From positions 2,522,001-2,586,000 of the forward strand of contig NZ_CP125098.1 of the NCBI RefSeq assembly GCF_030020805.1: a stretch of 64,000 nucleotides of DNA, given 5' to 3'. A program made the translations under genes and the position numbers. Origin of the DNA: Paenibacillus sp. RC67 (GTDB lineage: Bacteria > Bacillota > Bacilli > Paenibacillales > NBRC-103111). Of this stretch, positions 18,211 to 27,251 are shown piece after piece. Position 1 is the first letter of the stretch; each line of letters starts with the position of its first letter. Under the pieces are notes generated by a model that worked only from the letters and a program-made list of their open reading frames with translations, was not told the DNA's origin and did no database searches.

Positions 18211-18237
18211 AGAGATGCTGAGAACGCATCTCTTTTT
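18211..18237 (+). terminator. Terminator after ypuI
   Basis: AGAGATGC / GCATCTCT with a seven-base loop, followed by TTTTTG. Confidence 0.88.
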
Positions 18238-18257
18238 GTTTAGAAAGGGGTATCGAT

Positions 18258-19385
18258 ATGAGTCAGACCACTTCTATTCATCAGTTGGCACAGATAAGCA
18301 AACAAGTCATTCAATATAATCAACATCCGAGCGGGAGTTATGTGGCTTGCCCTTTATTTTCCCATTATACGTTTAGCTGGCTCAGGGATGGCAGTTTTAT
18401 TGCTTATTCCATGGATGTTGCGGGGGATACAGTAAGCTCTGAAGATTTTCACCAATGGGTGAATCTGGTGCTGGCGCGGCAGAAGGAGCATGTCGATTTG
18501 TTGCTGGAGAAGCATCAAAAAGGCGAATACATAGCTCAAAATGAGTTTCTGCATACAAGGTACCATCTGGATGGCCGGGACGATGATCACTCAGAGTGGG
18601 GACATTTTCAATTGGATGGTTATGGAGCTTGGCTCTGGGGCTTGGTGGAGCATTGGAAAAAGTCTGGACAAACGTCCATGCCGGAATCATTTCGAGTAAG
18701 TGTAGAGCTAACGATACGTTATTTATGCGCTTTTTGGCAGCAACCTAATTTTGATTGCTGGGAAGAGCGCAACGATCAGCTCCATCCTTCGACGCTTGCA
18801 TGCATTTATGGAGGTTTAACCTCCATTCGTGCTTATGTTAATGATGTGGAGATGGATGAAGTCGCAGGGCAAATCAAAAGGTTTCTGTTAGAACACTGTG
18901 TTCATGCCGATACGGGTACTTTCGTCAAAAGCATTCGTCCTGCTGCGGGTGGACAGTTTGAAATCAGCTTTGATGGTGTTGATGCCAACTTGATGTGGCT
19001 ATGTGAACCGTTTCAAGTTTTCGCAGCAGATCATCCGTTGATGTCCGCTACTTTAAATAAGATTAAAGCCGATCTGCAATCAGATGCTGGCGGCGTACGC
19101 AGATATGTTGGGGATGAATATTATGGCGGCGGAGAATGGATACTGTTGACGGCTTGGCTAGGCTGGATCCATTATAAGGCAGGCCAGAGGGAACAAGCCG
19201 ATCAAGCGCTGGATTGGATTAATCATCAAGCTGACAGGCTAGGCAGATTACCGGAACAAGTTCCGCATACATTGCCACCCTCCGAGGCTTATAAGCAATG
19301 GGTTGAACGATGGGGAACTCCGGCTTCTCCGCTGCTTTGGTCGCATGCGATGTACCTTGTGCTATATTCCCAGCTATACGCTTAG
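18258..19385 (+). CDS. Glycoside hydrolase family 15-like protein
   Basis: A 375-residue alpha/alpha-barrel type protein resembling GH15 glucoamylase-family enzymes: FSWLRDGSFIAYSMD near the N-terminus, LDGYGAWLWGLVEHW and FDCWEERNDQLHPSTLA in the middle, and GGEWILLTAWLGW near the C-terminus. Those Trp- and acid-rich motifs line the sugar-binding site in GH15. It has no signal peptide, so it should act in the cytosol, and it lacks the usual N-terminal beta domain, making it shorter than classical bacterial GH15 enzymes. The natural substrate cannot be told. GAAAGGGG precedes the ATG. Confidence 0.82.
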   Translation: MSQTTSIHQLAQISKQVIQYNQHPSGSYVACPLFSHYTFSWLRDGSFIAYSMDVAGDTVSSEDFHQWVNLVLARQKEHVDLLLEKHQKGEYIAQNEFLHTRYHLDGRDDDHSEWGHFQLDGYGAWLWGLVEHWKKSGQTSMPESFRVSVELTIRYLCAFWQQPNFDCWEERNDQLHPSTLACIYGGLTSIRAYVNDVEMDEVAGQIKRFLLEHCVHADTGTFVKSIRPAAGGQFEISFDGVDANLMWLCEPFQVFAADHPLMSATLNKIKADLQSDAGGVRRYVGDEYYGGGEWILLTAWLGWIHYKAGQREQADQALDWINHQADRLGRLPEQVPHTLPPSEAYKQWVERWGTPASPLLWSHAMYLVLYSQLYA

Positions 19386-19432
19386 TATAGCGACTCCCCC
19401 TTTTCGGGCACATTGAGGAGGGGGTGATAATC

Positions 19433-19639
19433 ATGCCAGACGTAAAATGCAGTGTTTCCAACTGTAATTTCTGGGCAGAAGGAAACCAATGTGCAGCTAA
19501 ATCCATCATGATTGATATTGACCAACACGCACAGGCAAGCTTTGATTCCGAATTTGCCAACGACTTCGAAGATCACCAAGACCAAGCAAGCAGCGTTCGC
19601 AACACCTGTTGTCATACGTTCGAGCCGAAGAAGAAATAG
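19433..19639 (+). CDS. DUF1540 small cysteine-rich protein
   Basis: A 68-residue protein with the DUF1540 pattern: CSVSNCNFWAEGNQCAA at the N-terminus (three Cys) and a CC pair near the C-terminus. This suggests a metal-binding site; the function is unknown. The ATG at 19433 is nine bases after GAGGAGGGGG and begins MPDVKCSV, typical of the family; the GTG at 19424 overlaps that ribosome site. Confidence 0.82.
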   Translation: MPDVKCSVSNCNFWAEGNQCAAKSIMIDIDQHAQASFDSEFANDFEDHQDQASSVRNTCCHTFEPKKK

Positions 19640-19665
19640 TTCAGCATGATCGGGAGGTATGACCT

Positions 19666-20088
19666 ATGAGTGACCATAGGAAGCGGGGGCGGGCAAGATC
19701 GCAAGCTGCTGCAAAGTCCCGGCATGACAAGGAGCGGCTGCATAAACAATCGGGCTTGTACGACTCGGATGAATACGCAGCTGAGATTGCGTCTACATTC
19801 GGACCCTCTATTCAGGCTCCGGTGAACGTAAGAGAGTCGACGAAGCTGCGTATGGAGTCAGCAACGGATGGGGAACGAACACAAGACAAGAGCCGCTGGC
19901 TTGGCTACACAGCCTTGGCCGTATCAGTCTTATCGATGTTCATGTTTCCGACCCTATTCGGATCAGCTGCTATCGTGCTCGGGGGCATTTCCTACATGAA
20001 GGGAATGAAGGCCTTGGGAGTATGGTCCGTCATTCTCGGACTTATTTCTTTGGCAGGGTATTTCTTGCTTCTCCCTTTGTACTCTTAG
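19666..20088 (+). CDS. Unknown small membrane protein
   Basis: A 140-residue protein of unknown function. The first ~85 residues are hydrophilic and Arg/Lys-rich at the start (RKRGRARSQAAAKSRHDKERLHKQ), then acidic. Two hydrophobic segments follow (about 86-115 and 118-138), joined by a short GGISYMKGMKALG turn; this C-terminal part resembles DUF4190-type two-helix domains. GGGAGG precedes the ATG. It may form an operon with the DUF1540 gene 26 bases upstream. Confidence 0.7.
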   Translation: MSDHRKRGRARSQAAAKSRHDKERLHKQSGLYDSDEYAAEIASTFGPSIQAPVNVRESTKLRMESATDGERTQDKSRWLGYTALAVSVLSMFMFPTLFGSAAIVLGGISYMKGMKALGVWSVILGLISLAGYFLLLPLYS

Positions 20089-20127
20089 CAGCAATGAACT
20101 TCAGCAAGAGGAATACAAACTATTACC

Positions 20128-20164
20128 AAGCACGGGATAATTATATCCTGTGCTTTTATTTTGG
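20128..20164 (+). terminator. Terminator after 20088
   Basis: The 12-bp stem AAGCACGGGATA / TATCCTGTGCTT (one G-U pair) has loop ATTA and is followed by TTATTTT. Confidence 0.88.
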
Positions 20165-20292
20165 TGAAGTGTCTCTGTATTCACGGGCTTGGATCTTGTA
20201 ATTTTGACAAATAGTACAAAAAGAACTGGATGGCTGGTCCAAAACAGTGTACAATAAGGTTTGAATCTGGGATTAGGGAGCATAAAACGATT

Positions 20293-20994
20293 ATGAACAT
20301 TGACCCTAGAGCTTTAAAGGATTTGCTTCAACTGCAGATGTTGAGCAGATCGAGTTTATTATCATCCAGTGCAGCTTCAGGAATGGGAGACGATTCTGAC
20401 TTCTCCGACATACTGAACAGCATCTTATCTTCATCGGCGGCGACATATGATAAACAAGCGGCAGCGGGCGGAACAGCAATGTCAGCCACTTCGCTTAACC
20501 CAATGCGGCCCTTAGGTTATACGTCTGCAATACCTAATCAATATGCGTATATGCAAAAGCCTAATGCCGTCAACCAAACCGGTGATTTGGAGTCATTAAT
20601 CGAAAGCGCAAGCCGCAAACACGGAGTTCAGTCCAGCTTAGTCAAAGCGGTGATCGATACGGAGTCTTCCTTTAACTCGCAAGCGGTTTCCCGCTCAGGA
20701 GCCAAAGGACTGATGCAGCTTATGGATAACACCAGTAAAGGATTAGGCGTAACGAATCCATTTGATCCAGCCCAAAATATTGGGGGCGGAACCCAATACT
20801 TATCCGGTTTGCTGCAGAAATATAATGGAAACCGTGGTGTAGCATTAGCCGCTTATAATGCGGGTCCGGGACGAATCGACCGTTTAGGTATTACGAACGA
20901 TCAAGAGCTGAAGTCTAAGATGCATTTATTGCCAACCGAAACTCAAAGCTACGTGGGCAAGGTGCTTAGACTGCAGCGTGATTATGAGGCTTAA
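20293..20994 (+). CDS. Lytic transglycosylase (SLT domain)
   Basis: A 233-residue protein whose C-terminal ~120 residues form a Slt70-like domain. The catalytic Glu lies in AVIDTESSFNSQAVS, followed by SGAKGLMQLM, GGGTQYLSGLL and ALAAYNAGPGRI. Such enzymes cleave glycan strands of peptidoglycan to 1,6-anhydro products. The first ~110 residues are Ser/Ala-rich and low in complexity, and no clear signal peptide is seen, so the export route is uncertain. The ATG at 20293 follows TTAGGGAG at a usable distance; the ATG at 20230 lacks a ribosome site and overlaps a likely -10 box, TACAAT, at 20250. Confidence 0.88.
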   Translation: MNIDPRALKDLLQLQMLSRSSLLSSSAASGMGDDSDFSDILNSILSSSAATYDKQAAAGGTAMSATSLNPMRPLGYTSAIPNQYAYMQKPNAVNQTGDLESLIESASRKHGVQSSLVKAVIDTESSFNSQAVSRSGAKGLMQLMDNTSKGLGVTNPFDPAQNIGGGTQYLSGLLQKYNGNRGVALAAYNAGPGRIDRLGITNDQELKSKMHLLPTETQSYVGKVLRLQRDYEA

Positions 20995-21009
20995 CTGCGG
21001 CATTATACC

Positions 21010-21064
21010 AAGACCTACTGTAAGCGTCCTGTATGAAGAGGGGCTTAAGCTAGGTCTTATTTTT
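21010..21064 (+). terminator. Possible terminator after the transglycosylase gene
   Basis: AAGACCTA (21010-21017) pairs with TAGGTCTT (21051-21058), followed by ATTTTT. The loop of 33 bases is long and itself contains GCTTAAGC. Confidence 0.6.
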
Positions 21065-21083
21065 ATGATAAGGAGGACATAAC

Positions 21084-22250
21084 ATGCTGTATCTGGATTA
21101 TGCGGCTACGACGCCTCCTTATGACGAAGTCGTAGATACAATGGCAGAAGTAATGAAGAAGCATTTTGGTAATCCGTCATCCTTGCACCGGCTTGGTCTG
21201 GAGGCAGAGCAGCTCGTAAGCCAAGCCCGTGCGGTTATAGCAAAATGCTTGAATGTGATTCCTGAGGAAATCCGGTTTACCTCCGGCGGGACGGAAAGTA
21301 ATAACTTGGCGATCCAAGGTGCCGTAAGCCAATATCGTCATCGTGGGAATCATATTATTACGAGCGTGATCGAGCACGCGTCTGTCTATGAAACGTTCCA
21401 ACAGCTGGAACAACAGGGTTTTCGGGTTACTTACCTGCCTGTCGATGAGACAGGTTGTGTTAAACTGGATCAGCTGGAGCAGGCACTAACGGACGATACG
21501 ATTCTTGTCAGCATTATGGCGGTTAATAATGAGATGGGACGAATGCAGCCCATTACGGAAATCGGAGAATTATTGCGTAGCTACCCCAAAGTCATATTTC
21601 ATGTCGATGCTGTCCAAGCGGTCGGCAAGCTTCCGATAGACCCTAGCAAACAGCGGATCGACCTTTTTTCCTGCTCAGCGCATAAGCTTCGAGGTCCTAA
21701 AGGAACCGGCTTCCTCTATTGCAGACAAGGACTGGAGCTGCGGCCCTTATTATGGGGCGGCGGACAGGAGGCCGGTGTTCGATCTGGTACGGAAAACGTT
21801 CCGGCAGTCGTAGGGATGGCCAAGGCCGTGCGGATTGCTTACGACCATCGCCAACAATTCGTTGAACATACATCCAAGCTGCGTGAACAGTTTGTGGAAG
21901 GAATTCGAGCTATTCCTGAATTAAAGCTGAGCGGCTCCGATAACGCGGCGGATATGGCGCCTCATATCGTCCATTTTTCATTTCCGGGTATGAAGTCAGA
22001 GGTTCTGGTTCATGCTTTAGAACAGCATCAGATCTATGTATCGACCCGATCCGCTTGTTCGTCAGGAGCCGAATTGCCGAGCAGAGTGCTTCATGCTATG
22101 GGATATGACGATGCCAGGGCCGCGCATGGCATTCGACTCAGCTACTCATTAAGCCAGACTCTCGAGGATGCTGAACGATTCAGTCATGCACTGCGGGAAG
22201 TCGTAGAAAAGTTAAAGCCGACGATGACATCTCAGAACAGACGGAGGTAG
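21084..22250 (+). CDS. nifZ: Cysteine desulfurase, NifZ type (partner of ThiI)
   Basis: A 388-residue PLP enzyme that takes sulfur from cysteine. The PLP lysine is Lys201 (SAHKLRGPKG) and the sulfur-carrying cysteine Cys325 (STRSACSSG). The C-terminal region after it is intact. It ends two bases before thiI, as B. subtilis nifZ does, so its main job is probably to hand persulfide sulfur to ThiI for tRNA 4-thiouridine rather than general Fe-S assembly. AAGGAGGAC precedes the ATG. Confidence 0.92.
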   Translation: MLYLDYAATTPPYDEVVDTMAEVMKKHFGNPSSLHRLGLEAEQLVSQARAVIAKCLNVIPEEIRFTSGGTESNNLAIQGAVSQYRHRGNHIITSVIEHASVYETFQQLEQQGFRVTYLPVDETGCVKLDQLEQALTDDTILVSIMAVNNEMGRMQPITEIGELLRSYPKVIFHVDAVQAVGKLPIDPSKQRIDLFSCSAHKLRGPKGTGFLYCRQGLELRPLLWGGGQEAGVRSGTENVPAVVGMAKAVRIAYDHRQQFVEHTSKLREQFVEGIRAIPELKLSGSDNAADMAPHIVHFSFPGMKSEVLVHALEQHQIYVSTRSACSSGAELPSRVLHAMGYDDARAAHGIRLSYSLSQTLEDAERFSHALREVVEKLKPTMTSQNRRR

Positions 22251-22252
22251 CT

Positions 22253-23455
22253 ATGATACCGGATTTGGTAGTTCTTCGCTTAGGGGAACTTGTGTTAAAA
22301 GGACGAAATCGCCATCGGTTTGAAAAGGCGGTTTATGATCAGATTAGAAGAAAGCTGAAGCCATATACCGGATTAACGTTTAACCGTGATTTTGGCAGAG
22401 TGTATGTAGAGATTAATGGAGAATCTTATGATAACATTGCTCTCGAATTGAAAAAAATACTTGGACTTACCTCGTTTAGTCCAGTTTATACCGCTCCTCT
22501 GGAGCTTGAAGCTATTCAAACAACCGCAGTAGAAGCCATGCGCAAAATTGGAAGAATTCCTAGCAGTTTTAAGGTGTCTGTGCGGCGTGTTAACAAAAGC
22601 TTTCCTCACGATTCGCAGGAAATGAATAAGCTGGTAAGCGGTGCCGTGCTTCGAGTGATACCGGAACTGAAGGTTAATGTAAACCAGCCCGAGGTAGATT
22701 TGAGGGTGGAGCTGCGTGAAGAGCGTGCGCTCATTTACTCGCAGGTGGAGGAAGGAGCAGGCGGTTTTCCGCTAGGCACTAATGGTAAAGCCATGCTAAT
22801 GCTGTCCGGAGGAATAGACAGCCCAGCAGCCGGTTTCTTGGCTATGCGTCAAGGCTTGACTATCGAAGCGGTGCATTTTCATAGCTATCCATACACCAGC
22901 GAACGATCACAGCAAAAAGTGAAGGATCTGGTTAGCAAGCTGTCGGAATATGGAGGAGACATCAAGCTCCATCTTGTTCCTTTCACCAATTTGCAAACTC
23001 GTGTTCATCAGGCATATAGTCAGAACCTGCTGATTACTATATTAAGACGGGCTATGTTCCGGATTACCGAGAAGCTTGCAGAAGCCAATGATGCATCGGC
23101 GATTGTCACAGGGGAAAGTCTTGGTCAGGTAGCGAGTCAGACGCTTGGCAGTATGAATGTAATTGGTCGTGCCGTGGAACTGCCTGTCATACAGCCGCTT
23201 ATTTGTATGGAGAAACAGCAAATCATTCGTATAGCGGAAATGATCGATACATTTAACATTTCAATCCTGCCTCACGAAGATTGCTGTACGCTGTTCCTCC
23301 CGCCATCGCCCAGCACTAATCCGAATTTGCGTGTTGTAAAAAGCATTGAGAAGCAAATGGAATGGCTAGATCAGGAAATAGACCATGCGGTGAACCAAAC
23401 GGAAACGATCTGGATTCAAGCGGGGCAAGCATCCAAGTTTTCAAGTTTTTTCTAA
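22253..23455 (+). CDS. thiI: tRNA 4-thiouridine synthase ThiI
   Basis: A 400-residue enzyme that makes 4-thiouridine at position 8 of tRNA. An N-terminal ferredoxin-like/THUMP region (to about 165) is followed by the PP-loop SGGIDSPAAG starting at Ser185, and HEDCCTLF lies near residue 343. The C-terminal rhodanese domain of the E. coli protein is missing, as in Bacillus, where the NifZ desulfurase supplies sulfur directly. AGACGGAGGTAGCT at the end of the desulfurase gene serves its ATG. Confidence 0.96.
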   Translation: MIPDLVVLRLGELVLKGRNRHRFEKAVYDQIRRKLKPYTGLTFNRDFGRVYVEINGESYDNIALELKKILGLTSFSPVYTAPLELEAIQTTAVEAMRKIGRIPSSFKVSVRRVNKSFPHDSQEMNKLVSGAVLRVIPELKVNVNQPEVDLRVELREERALIYSQVEEGAGGFPLGTNGKAMLMLSGGIDSPAAGFLAMRQGLTIEAVHFHSYPYTSERSQQKVKDLVSKLSEYGGDIKLHLVPFTNLQTRVHQAYSQNLLITILRRAMFRITEKLAEANDASAIVTGESLGQVASQTLGSMNVIGRAVELPVIQPLICMEKQQIIRIAEMIDTFNISILPHEDCCTLFLPPSPSTNPNLRVVKSIEKQMEWLDQEIDHAVNQTETIWIQAGQASKFSSFF

Positions 23456-23539
23456 GCGATAATCGAAACGTGTTGAGAGAATTACCGTAATAACTTGGAT
23501 GGACTATACGTAGAGAGTGAATTTGGAGGTTAGAAGCTC

Positions 23540-24208
23540 ATGTTGGAATGGTTCCTGCTTTTCTTGCAAATTATGTTGATCAATATTGTATTGAGCGGTG
23601 ATAATGCAGTAGTTATTGCCTTGGCTAGTAAAAATTTGCCTGTAAGTCAAAGAAAGAAGGCTATTTGGTGGGGGGCTTTCGGAGCCATCGGACTTCGGCT
23701 TATATTAACTGTTATTGCCGTTTACATACTGAAGGTGCCTTACCTTCAAGCGGCAGGATCGCTTTTGTTAATTTGGATTGCGGTAAAACTGTTGATCGAT
23801 GATGACGGCCATGCCAATGTAAAAGAAGCTTCTACACTAGGGAAAGCCGTATGGACGATTATCGTTGCGGATTTCGTCATGAGCTTGGATAATGTGCTGG
23901 CTATTGCCGCAAAGGCAAATAACGATATTGCTGTTATTATTTTGGGGATCGGTTTGAGTGTGCCTATTATCATTTGGGGAAGCACTTTAGTTATGAATTT
24001 GCTTACTAAATTCCCTATCCTTGTATTCCTCGGTGCAGGTATTTTGGGCTATACGGCGGGGGAAATGTTTGTTAAAGATAAGAGTGTTTACGATTTGCTG
24101 CTGACAGGAGTGCCTCACTGGATTGTGCCGGTTATCGGGGTGGTTATCGTTATCGGAGCAGGCCTTTTGAAGAAACTATCGGGCAGACCTAAGCCGCATC
24201 ATTCCTAG
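23540..24208 (+). CDS. TerC family integral membrane protein (YjbE-like)
   Basis: A 222-residue membrane protein with about seven hydrophobic helices and the two conserved acidic motifs of TerC: NIVLSGDNAVVIAL near the N-terminus and DFVMSLDNVLAIAA in the middle. B. subtilis relatives (YjbE, YkoY, YceF) are tied to Mn2+ export and metalation of secreted proteins. A hydrophilic loop (KLLIDDDGHANVKEAS) separates the two halves. GGAGGTTAG precedes the ATG. I saw no yybP-ykoY manganese riboswitch in the 84 bases before it. Confidence 0.9.
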   Translation: MLEWFLLFLQIMLINIVLSGDNAVVIALASKNLPVSQRKKAIWWGAFGAIGLRLILTVIAVYILKVPYLQAAGSLLLIWIAVKLLIDDDGHANVKEASTLGKAVWTIIVADFVMSLDNVLAIAAKANNDIAVIILGIGLSVPIIIWGSTLVMNLLTKFPILVFLGAGILGYTAGEMFVKDKSVYDLLLTGVPHWIVPVIGVVIVIGAGLLKKLSGRPKPHHS

Positions 24209-24267
24209 ATGATTGGTGCTTTTATGTAAAAAGGATGTAAATGGAACGTTAAACTTGTCGTTTCGCC

Positions 24268-24296
24268 TTGCCTTTTTGGATTTTTACACGTATAAT
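24268..24296 (+). promoter_or_regulatory. Promoter of typA
   Basis: TTGCCT at 24268-24273, a 17-bp spacer and a perfect TATAAT at 24291-24296. The start is expected near 24303, six bases before a strong hairpin. Confidence 0.72.
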
Positions 24297-24308
24297 AAAC
24301 GTAAATGT

Positions 24309-24341
24309 CAAGCGTCGGCGCTTATGTCCGACGCTTGTTTT
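24309..24341 (+). other. Terminator-like hairpin at the 5' end of the typA leader
   Basis: CAAGCGTCGG (24309-24318) and CCGACGCTTG (24328-24337) form a perfect ten-base stem with a nine-base loop, followed by only four T. It lies just downstream of the typA promoter, so it may be a 5' stabiliser, an attenuator, or the terminator of the TerC gene. A second stem, TTGCTCTC / GGGAGCAA, follows at about 24358-24377. Confidence 0.6.
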
Positions 24342-24413
24342 GTGAACGGGCCCCGATTGCTCTCGTATGGGAGCAAAGTGGCAGGGTCAAATTAAGGAGA
24401 GGTAAGGGAAAAC

Positions 24414-26261
24414 ATGCATTCAAGAGATAAAATCCGCAACATTGCGATTATTGCTCACGTCGATCATGGTAAAACGACTTTGGTAGACAAACTGCTTCAA
24501 CAATCGGGTACGTTCCGCGAGCACGAGGCGGTTCAAGAACGTGCGATGGACTCCAATGATTTGGAGAGAGAACGCGGCATTACGATTTTGGCAAAAAATA
24601 CTGCGATCAATTATAAAGATTACCTTATTAATATCGTGGATACCCCTGGACATGCTGACTTTGGGGGCGAAGTTGAACGGATTATGAAAATGGTTGACGG
24701 CGTTCTTCTAGTTGTTGATGCCTTCGAAGGCACAATGCCGCAAACAAAGTTCGTTCTGCGTAAAGCTTTGGAACAAAACTTAACACCAATTGTTATTGTA
24801 AATAAAATTGACCGTCCGAATGCTCGTCCTGCTGAAGTTGTCGATGAAGTGTTGGATTTGTTCATCGAGCTTGGCGCTAATGACGATCAATTGGATTTCC
24901 CTGTAGTATATGCTTCGGCTTTGATGGGTACTTCCAGCATGGAATCCGATCCATCCAAGCAAGACAACAACATGCAAGCTATCTATGAAACGGTAGTAAG
25001 CCATATTCCAGCTCCTACGGAGAACGTGGAAGAACCGCTGCAATTTTTGGTTACCTTGATGGACTACAACGAGTATTTGGGACGTATCGCAATCGGACGT
25101 GTCAATCGTGGTGTCGTTAAACAAGGACAGCCGGTAGCGGTTATTAATCGTGATGGCGTTACTAAGCAAGCTCGTATTGAGAAGCTGTTCGGCTTCCAAG
25201 GCTTGAAACGGATCGAAATCGAAGAAGCGGGAGCAGGAGATATTGTTGCTATCGCGGGAATTAAAGATATCAACATTGGGGAAACCATTGCAGATCCGGC
25301 TAACCCGGAAGCATTGCCTGTATTGAAGATCGATGAGCCTACATTACAAATGACGTTTGTTGTTAACAACAGTCCTTTTGCAGGTCGTGAAGGGAAATGG
25401 GTAACTTCCCGTAAGCTGCGTGAGCGCTTGTTTAAAGAGTTGGAAACGGACGTTAGCTTGCGTGTAGACGAGACAGATAGCCCGGATGCATTTATCGTTT
25501 CCGGACGTGGTGAGCTTCACCTTGGTATCTTGATCGAGAACATGCGTCGTGAAGGCTTTGAGCTTCAAGTATCCAAACCGGAAGTTATCATTAAATTGAT
25601 CGACGGACAAAAGATGGAACCTTTGGAGCGCTTGATTATCGACATTCCGGAAGAGAGCATGGGTTCGGTAATGGAGAGTCTGGGAACTCGTAAAGCGGAA
25701 ATGGTTAATATGATCAACAACGGTTCAGGTAACGTTCGTCTTGAGTTCTTGATTCCTGCGCGCGGCTTGATCGGTTACCGTACGTATTTCTTGACTCTGA
25801 CTCGCGGTTACGGAATTATGAACCATGCGTTTGATAGCTATGGACCTTATTACGGTGCAGGTGTTGGTGGCCGTCATGAGGGCGTACTAGTATCGAGTGA
25901 AACAGGTACTTCTACAATGTACGGTATGCTATCTGTTGAGGACCGCGGTATTCTGTTCCTAGAGCCGGGTACTGAAGTGTACGAGGGTATGATCGTTGGT
26001 GAACATACACGCGATACGGACATTATTGTTAACATCTGTAAAGAGAAACAATTGAATAATATCCGTTCTGCTGGTAAAGATGACACCGTTAAAATGAAAA
26101 CACCTCGTATGTATTCTCTTGAACAAGCGCTTGAGTACTTGAACGATGATGAGTATTGTGAAATTACTCCGAAGTCGATTCGTCTTCGTAAAAAAATATT
26201 GAACAAGAGCGAACGCGAGCGTGCTGAAAAGCACCGCAAAATGGCTGAAGCTAACGTATAA
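24414..26261 (+). CDS. typA: Ribosome-associated GTPase TypA/BipA
   Basis: A 615-residue translational GTPase related to EF-G and LepA that helps 50S assembly and growth under stress, especially cold. G1 [11 protein letters not shown]2 [11 protein letters not shown]3 [10 protein letters not shown] and G4 NKIDRP are complete; the C-terminal BipA domain with HRKMAEA is present. GGAGAGGTAAGGG precedes the ATG. It heads the region matching B. subtilis ylaG-ylaK. Confidence 0.97.
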   Translation: MHSRDKIRNIAIIAHVDHGKTTLVDKLLQQSGTFREHEAVQERAMDSNDLERERGITILAKNTAINYKDYLINIVDTPGHADFGGEVERIMKMVDGVLLVVDAFEGTMPQTKFVLRKALEQNLTPIVIVNKIDRPNARPAEVVDEVLDLFIELGANDDQLDFPVVYASALMGTSSMESDPSKQDNNMQAIYETVVSHIPAPTENVEEPLQFLVTLMDYNEYLGRIAIGRVNRGVVKQGQPVAVINRDGVTKQARIEKLFGFQGLKRIEIEEAGAGDIVAIAGIKDINIGETIADPANPEALPVLKIDEPTLQMTFVVNNSPFAGREGKWVTSRKLRERLFKELETDVSLRVDETDSPDAFIVSGRGELHLGILIENMRREGFELQVSKPEVIIKLIDGQKMEPLERLIIDIPEESMGSVMESLGTRKAEMVNMINNGSGNVRLEFLIPARGLIGYRTYFLTLTRGYGIMNHAFDSYGPYYGAGVGGRHEGVLVSSETGTSTMYGMLSVEDRGILFLEPGTEVYEGMIVGEHTRDTDIIVNICKEKQLNNIRSAGKDDTVKMKTPRMYSLEQALEYLNDDEYCEITPKSIRLRKKILNKSERERAEKHRKMAEANV

Positions 26262-26270
26262 TATGGTGAG

Positions 26271-26300
26271 AGAAAGCTCTGATGATTCAGAGCTTTCTTT
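26271..26300 (+). terminator. Terminator after typA
   Basis: The perfect 12-base stem AGAAAGCTCTGA / TCAGAGCTTTCT has loop TGAT and ends in TT. Confidence 0.82.
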
Positions 26301-26386
26301 ATAACTATTTGAGTTTTCTCCCGGTTGGTTCATACTCGTATTTCCTTTATGGAGGGAATAATTTACATGCAGGAGGTTTTCTTCTT

Positions 26387-26656
26387 ATGACCGAATGGTT
26401 TAGAGAGCATCCCTTTATTACATACTTAATAATTTTCGTATTGATCACCTATGTGTATAACAAAGTTTTCAAGACTCGCAGACTTCCCATTCTGAAAGAA
26501 GCTATCATCTATTTGCTGTTGGCCATTGGCGCTGGAATGCTGCTATTGTTTCAATTGGGTGCGCTTCCGATCGTTTTGTGCCTAGCCGTAGCCGTAGGTT
26601 TAATGTTTCTTGTCAGGATTCGCTATTTCTTTGAAGGTCGTACCAAAAAACAATAG
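26387..26656 (+). CDS. YlaH-like membrane protein
   Basis: An 89-residue protein with about three hydrophobic segments and a basic C-terminus, placed directly after typA like B. subtilis ylaH. The ATG at 26387 is ten bases after AGGAGG (26371-26376) and starts MTEWFREHPFITYL; the longer frame from 26282 would run through the typA terminator and is rejected. Function unknown. Confidence 0.78.
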   Translation: MTEWFREHPFITYLIIFVLITYVYNKVFKTRRLPILKEAIIYLLLAIGAGMLLLFQLGALPIVLCLAVAVGLMFLVRIRYFFEGRTKKQ

Positions 26657-26690
26657 CCGAATATTCCTATAGAAGGAGTGATGGCTTCAA

Positions 26691-27128
26691 ATGAGGAGCT
26701 ATTGGCTGGCGCCAGTCCTATTTGAGGGTGAGTCCGTTCTGTTATCTGCAGATCGATTTGAGCTGCTGCCAAGAGAAACCGGAGAGCGTTTTCTTCAATG
26801 GGTGAAGCTGGTTCATCCGAGGCTCTTGGTTCCTTTCAAGTCTAACCTGCTGTTAAGTGAGGATGCGGAGATTAGATGCGGAGTAGATCAGCTTCCGTTC
26901 GAATTGGAGTCGGGTGCGCAAATCATCTTCAGCCCTGAACTGCTGGAGTTATCTCACTGTGCTCAAGCCTATATCGATAAAAGGCCTATAGGCAATGAGA
27001 TGGGGAATATGCTGCAGAAGGCACTAGATCAGCTCGGTTCAGAGGCTTCGGACGAACCAATTGCAGGCTGGCTGCATACGATGAAGAAATGGAATGAAGC
27101 AGGTTATAGAATATTGCTGCTGAGTTAG
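26691..27128 (+). CDS. Protein of unknown function
   Basis: A 145-residue soluble protein I do not recognise. It has no signal peptide, membrane helix or catalytic motif that I can see. It starts MRSYWLAPVLFEGESVL, has a hydrophobic middle (VHPRLLVPFKSNLLL) and a helical C-terminus. GAAGGAG precedes the ATG. It lies 34 bases after ylaH, where B. subtilis has ylaI, but lacks YlaI's cysteine pairs. Confidence 0.62.
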   Translation: MRSYWLAPVLFEGESVLLSADRFELLPRETGERFLQWVKLVHPRLLVPFKSNLLLSEDAEIRCGVDQLPFELESGAQIIFSPELLELSHCAQAYIDKRPIGNEMGNMLQKALDQLGSEASDEPIAGWLHTMKKWNEAGYRILLLS

Positions 27129-27132
27129 GCAG

Positions 27133-27241
27133 GCTTGCGTTTCCTTTGGAAACCCAAAGCAGATGCTTACGAAGAAGGTTTTCCTACGGAAAACCCTTAG
27201 CCAAAGCTTACGAAGAAGGTTTTCCTACGGAAAACCCTTAG
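27133..27241 (+). repeat. Tandem palindromic repeat, locus A (three units)
   Basis: Two identical 36-base units (27165-27200 and 27206-27241, period 41) begin GCTTACGAAGAAGG, contain the hairpin GGTTTTCC-TAC-GGAAAACC and end in CTTAG. A shortened third unit with the hairpin TTTCC-TTT-GGAAA precedes them from 27133. The final CTTAG runs straight into GGAGG, the ribosome site of the next gene. A related pair is found at 58543-58616. Confidence 0.9.
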
Positions 27242-27251
27242 GAGGATGCAC

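Noticed and set aside
23456..23539. Manganese riboswitch before the TerC gene
   Set aside because: The 84-base gap is too short and lacks the conserved yybP-ykoY loop sequences.
24213..24395. A 60-codon open frame before typA
   Set aside because: It spans the typA promoter and the leader hairpin, and has no family resemblance.
27133..27241. CRISPR array
   Set aside because: Only two full units, five-base gaps in place of spacers, no cas genes; the units are internally palindromic repeats.
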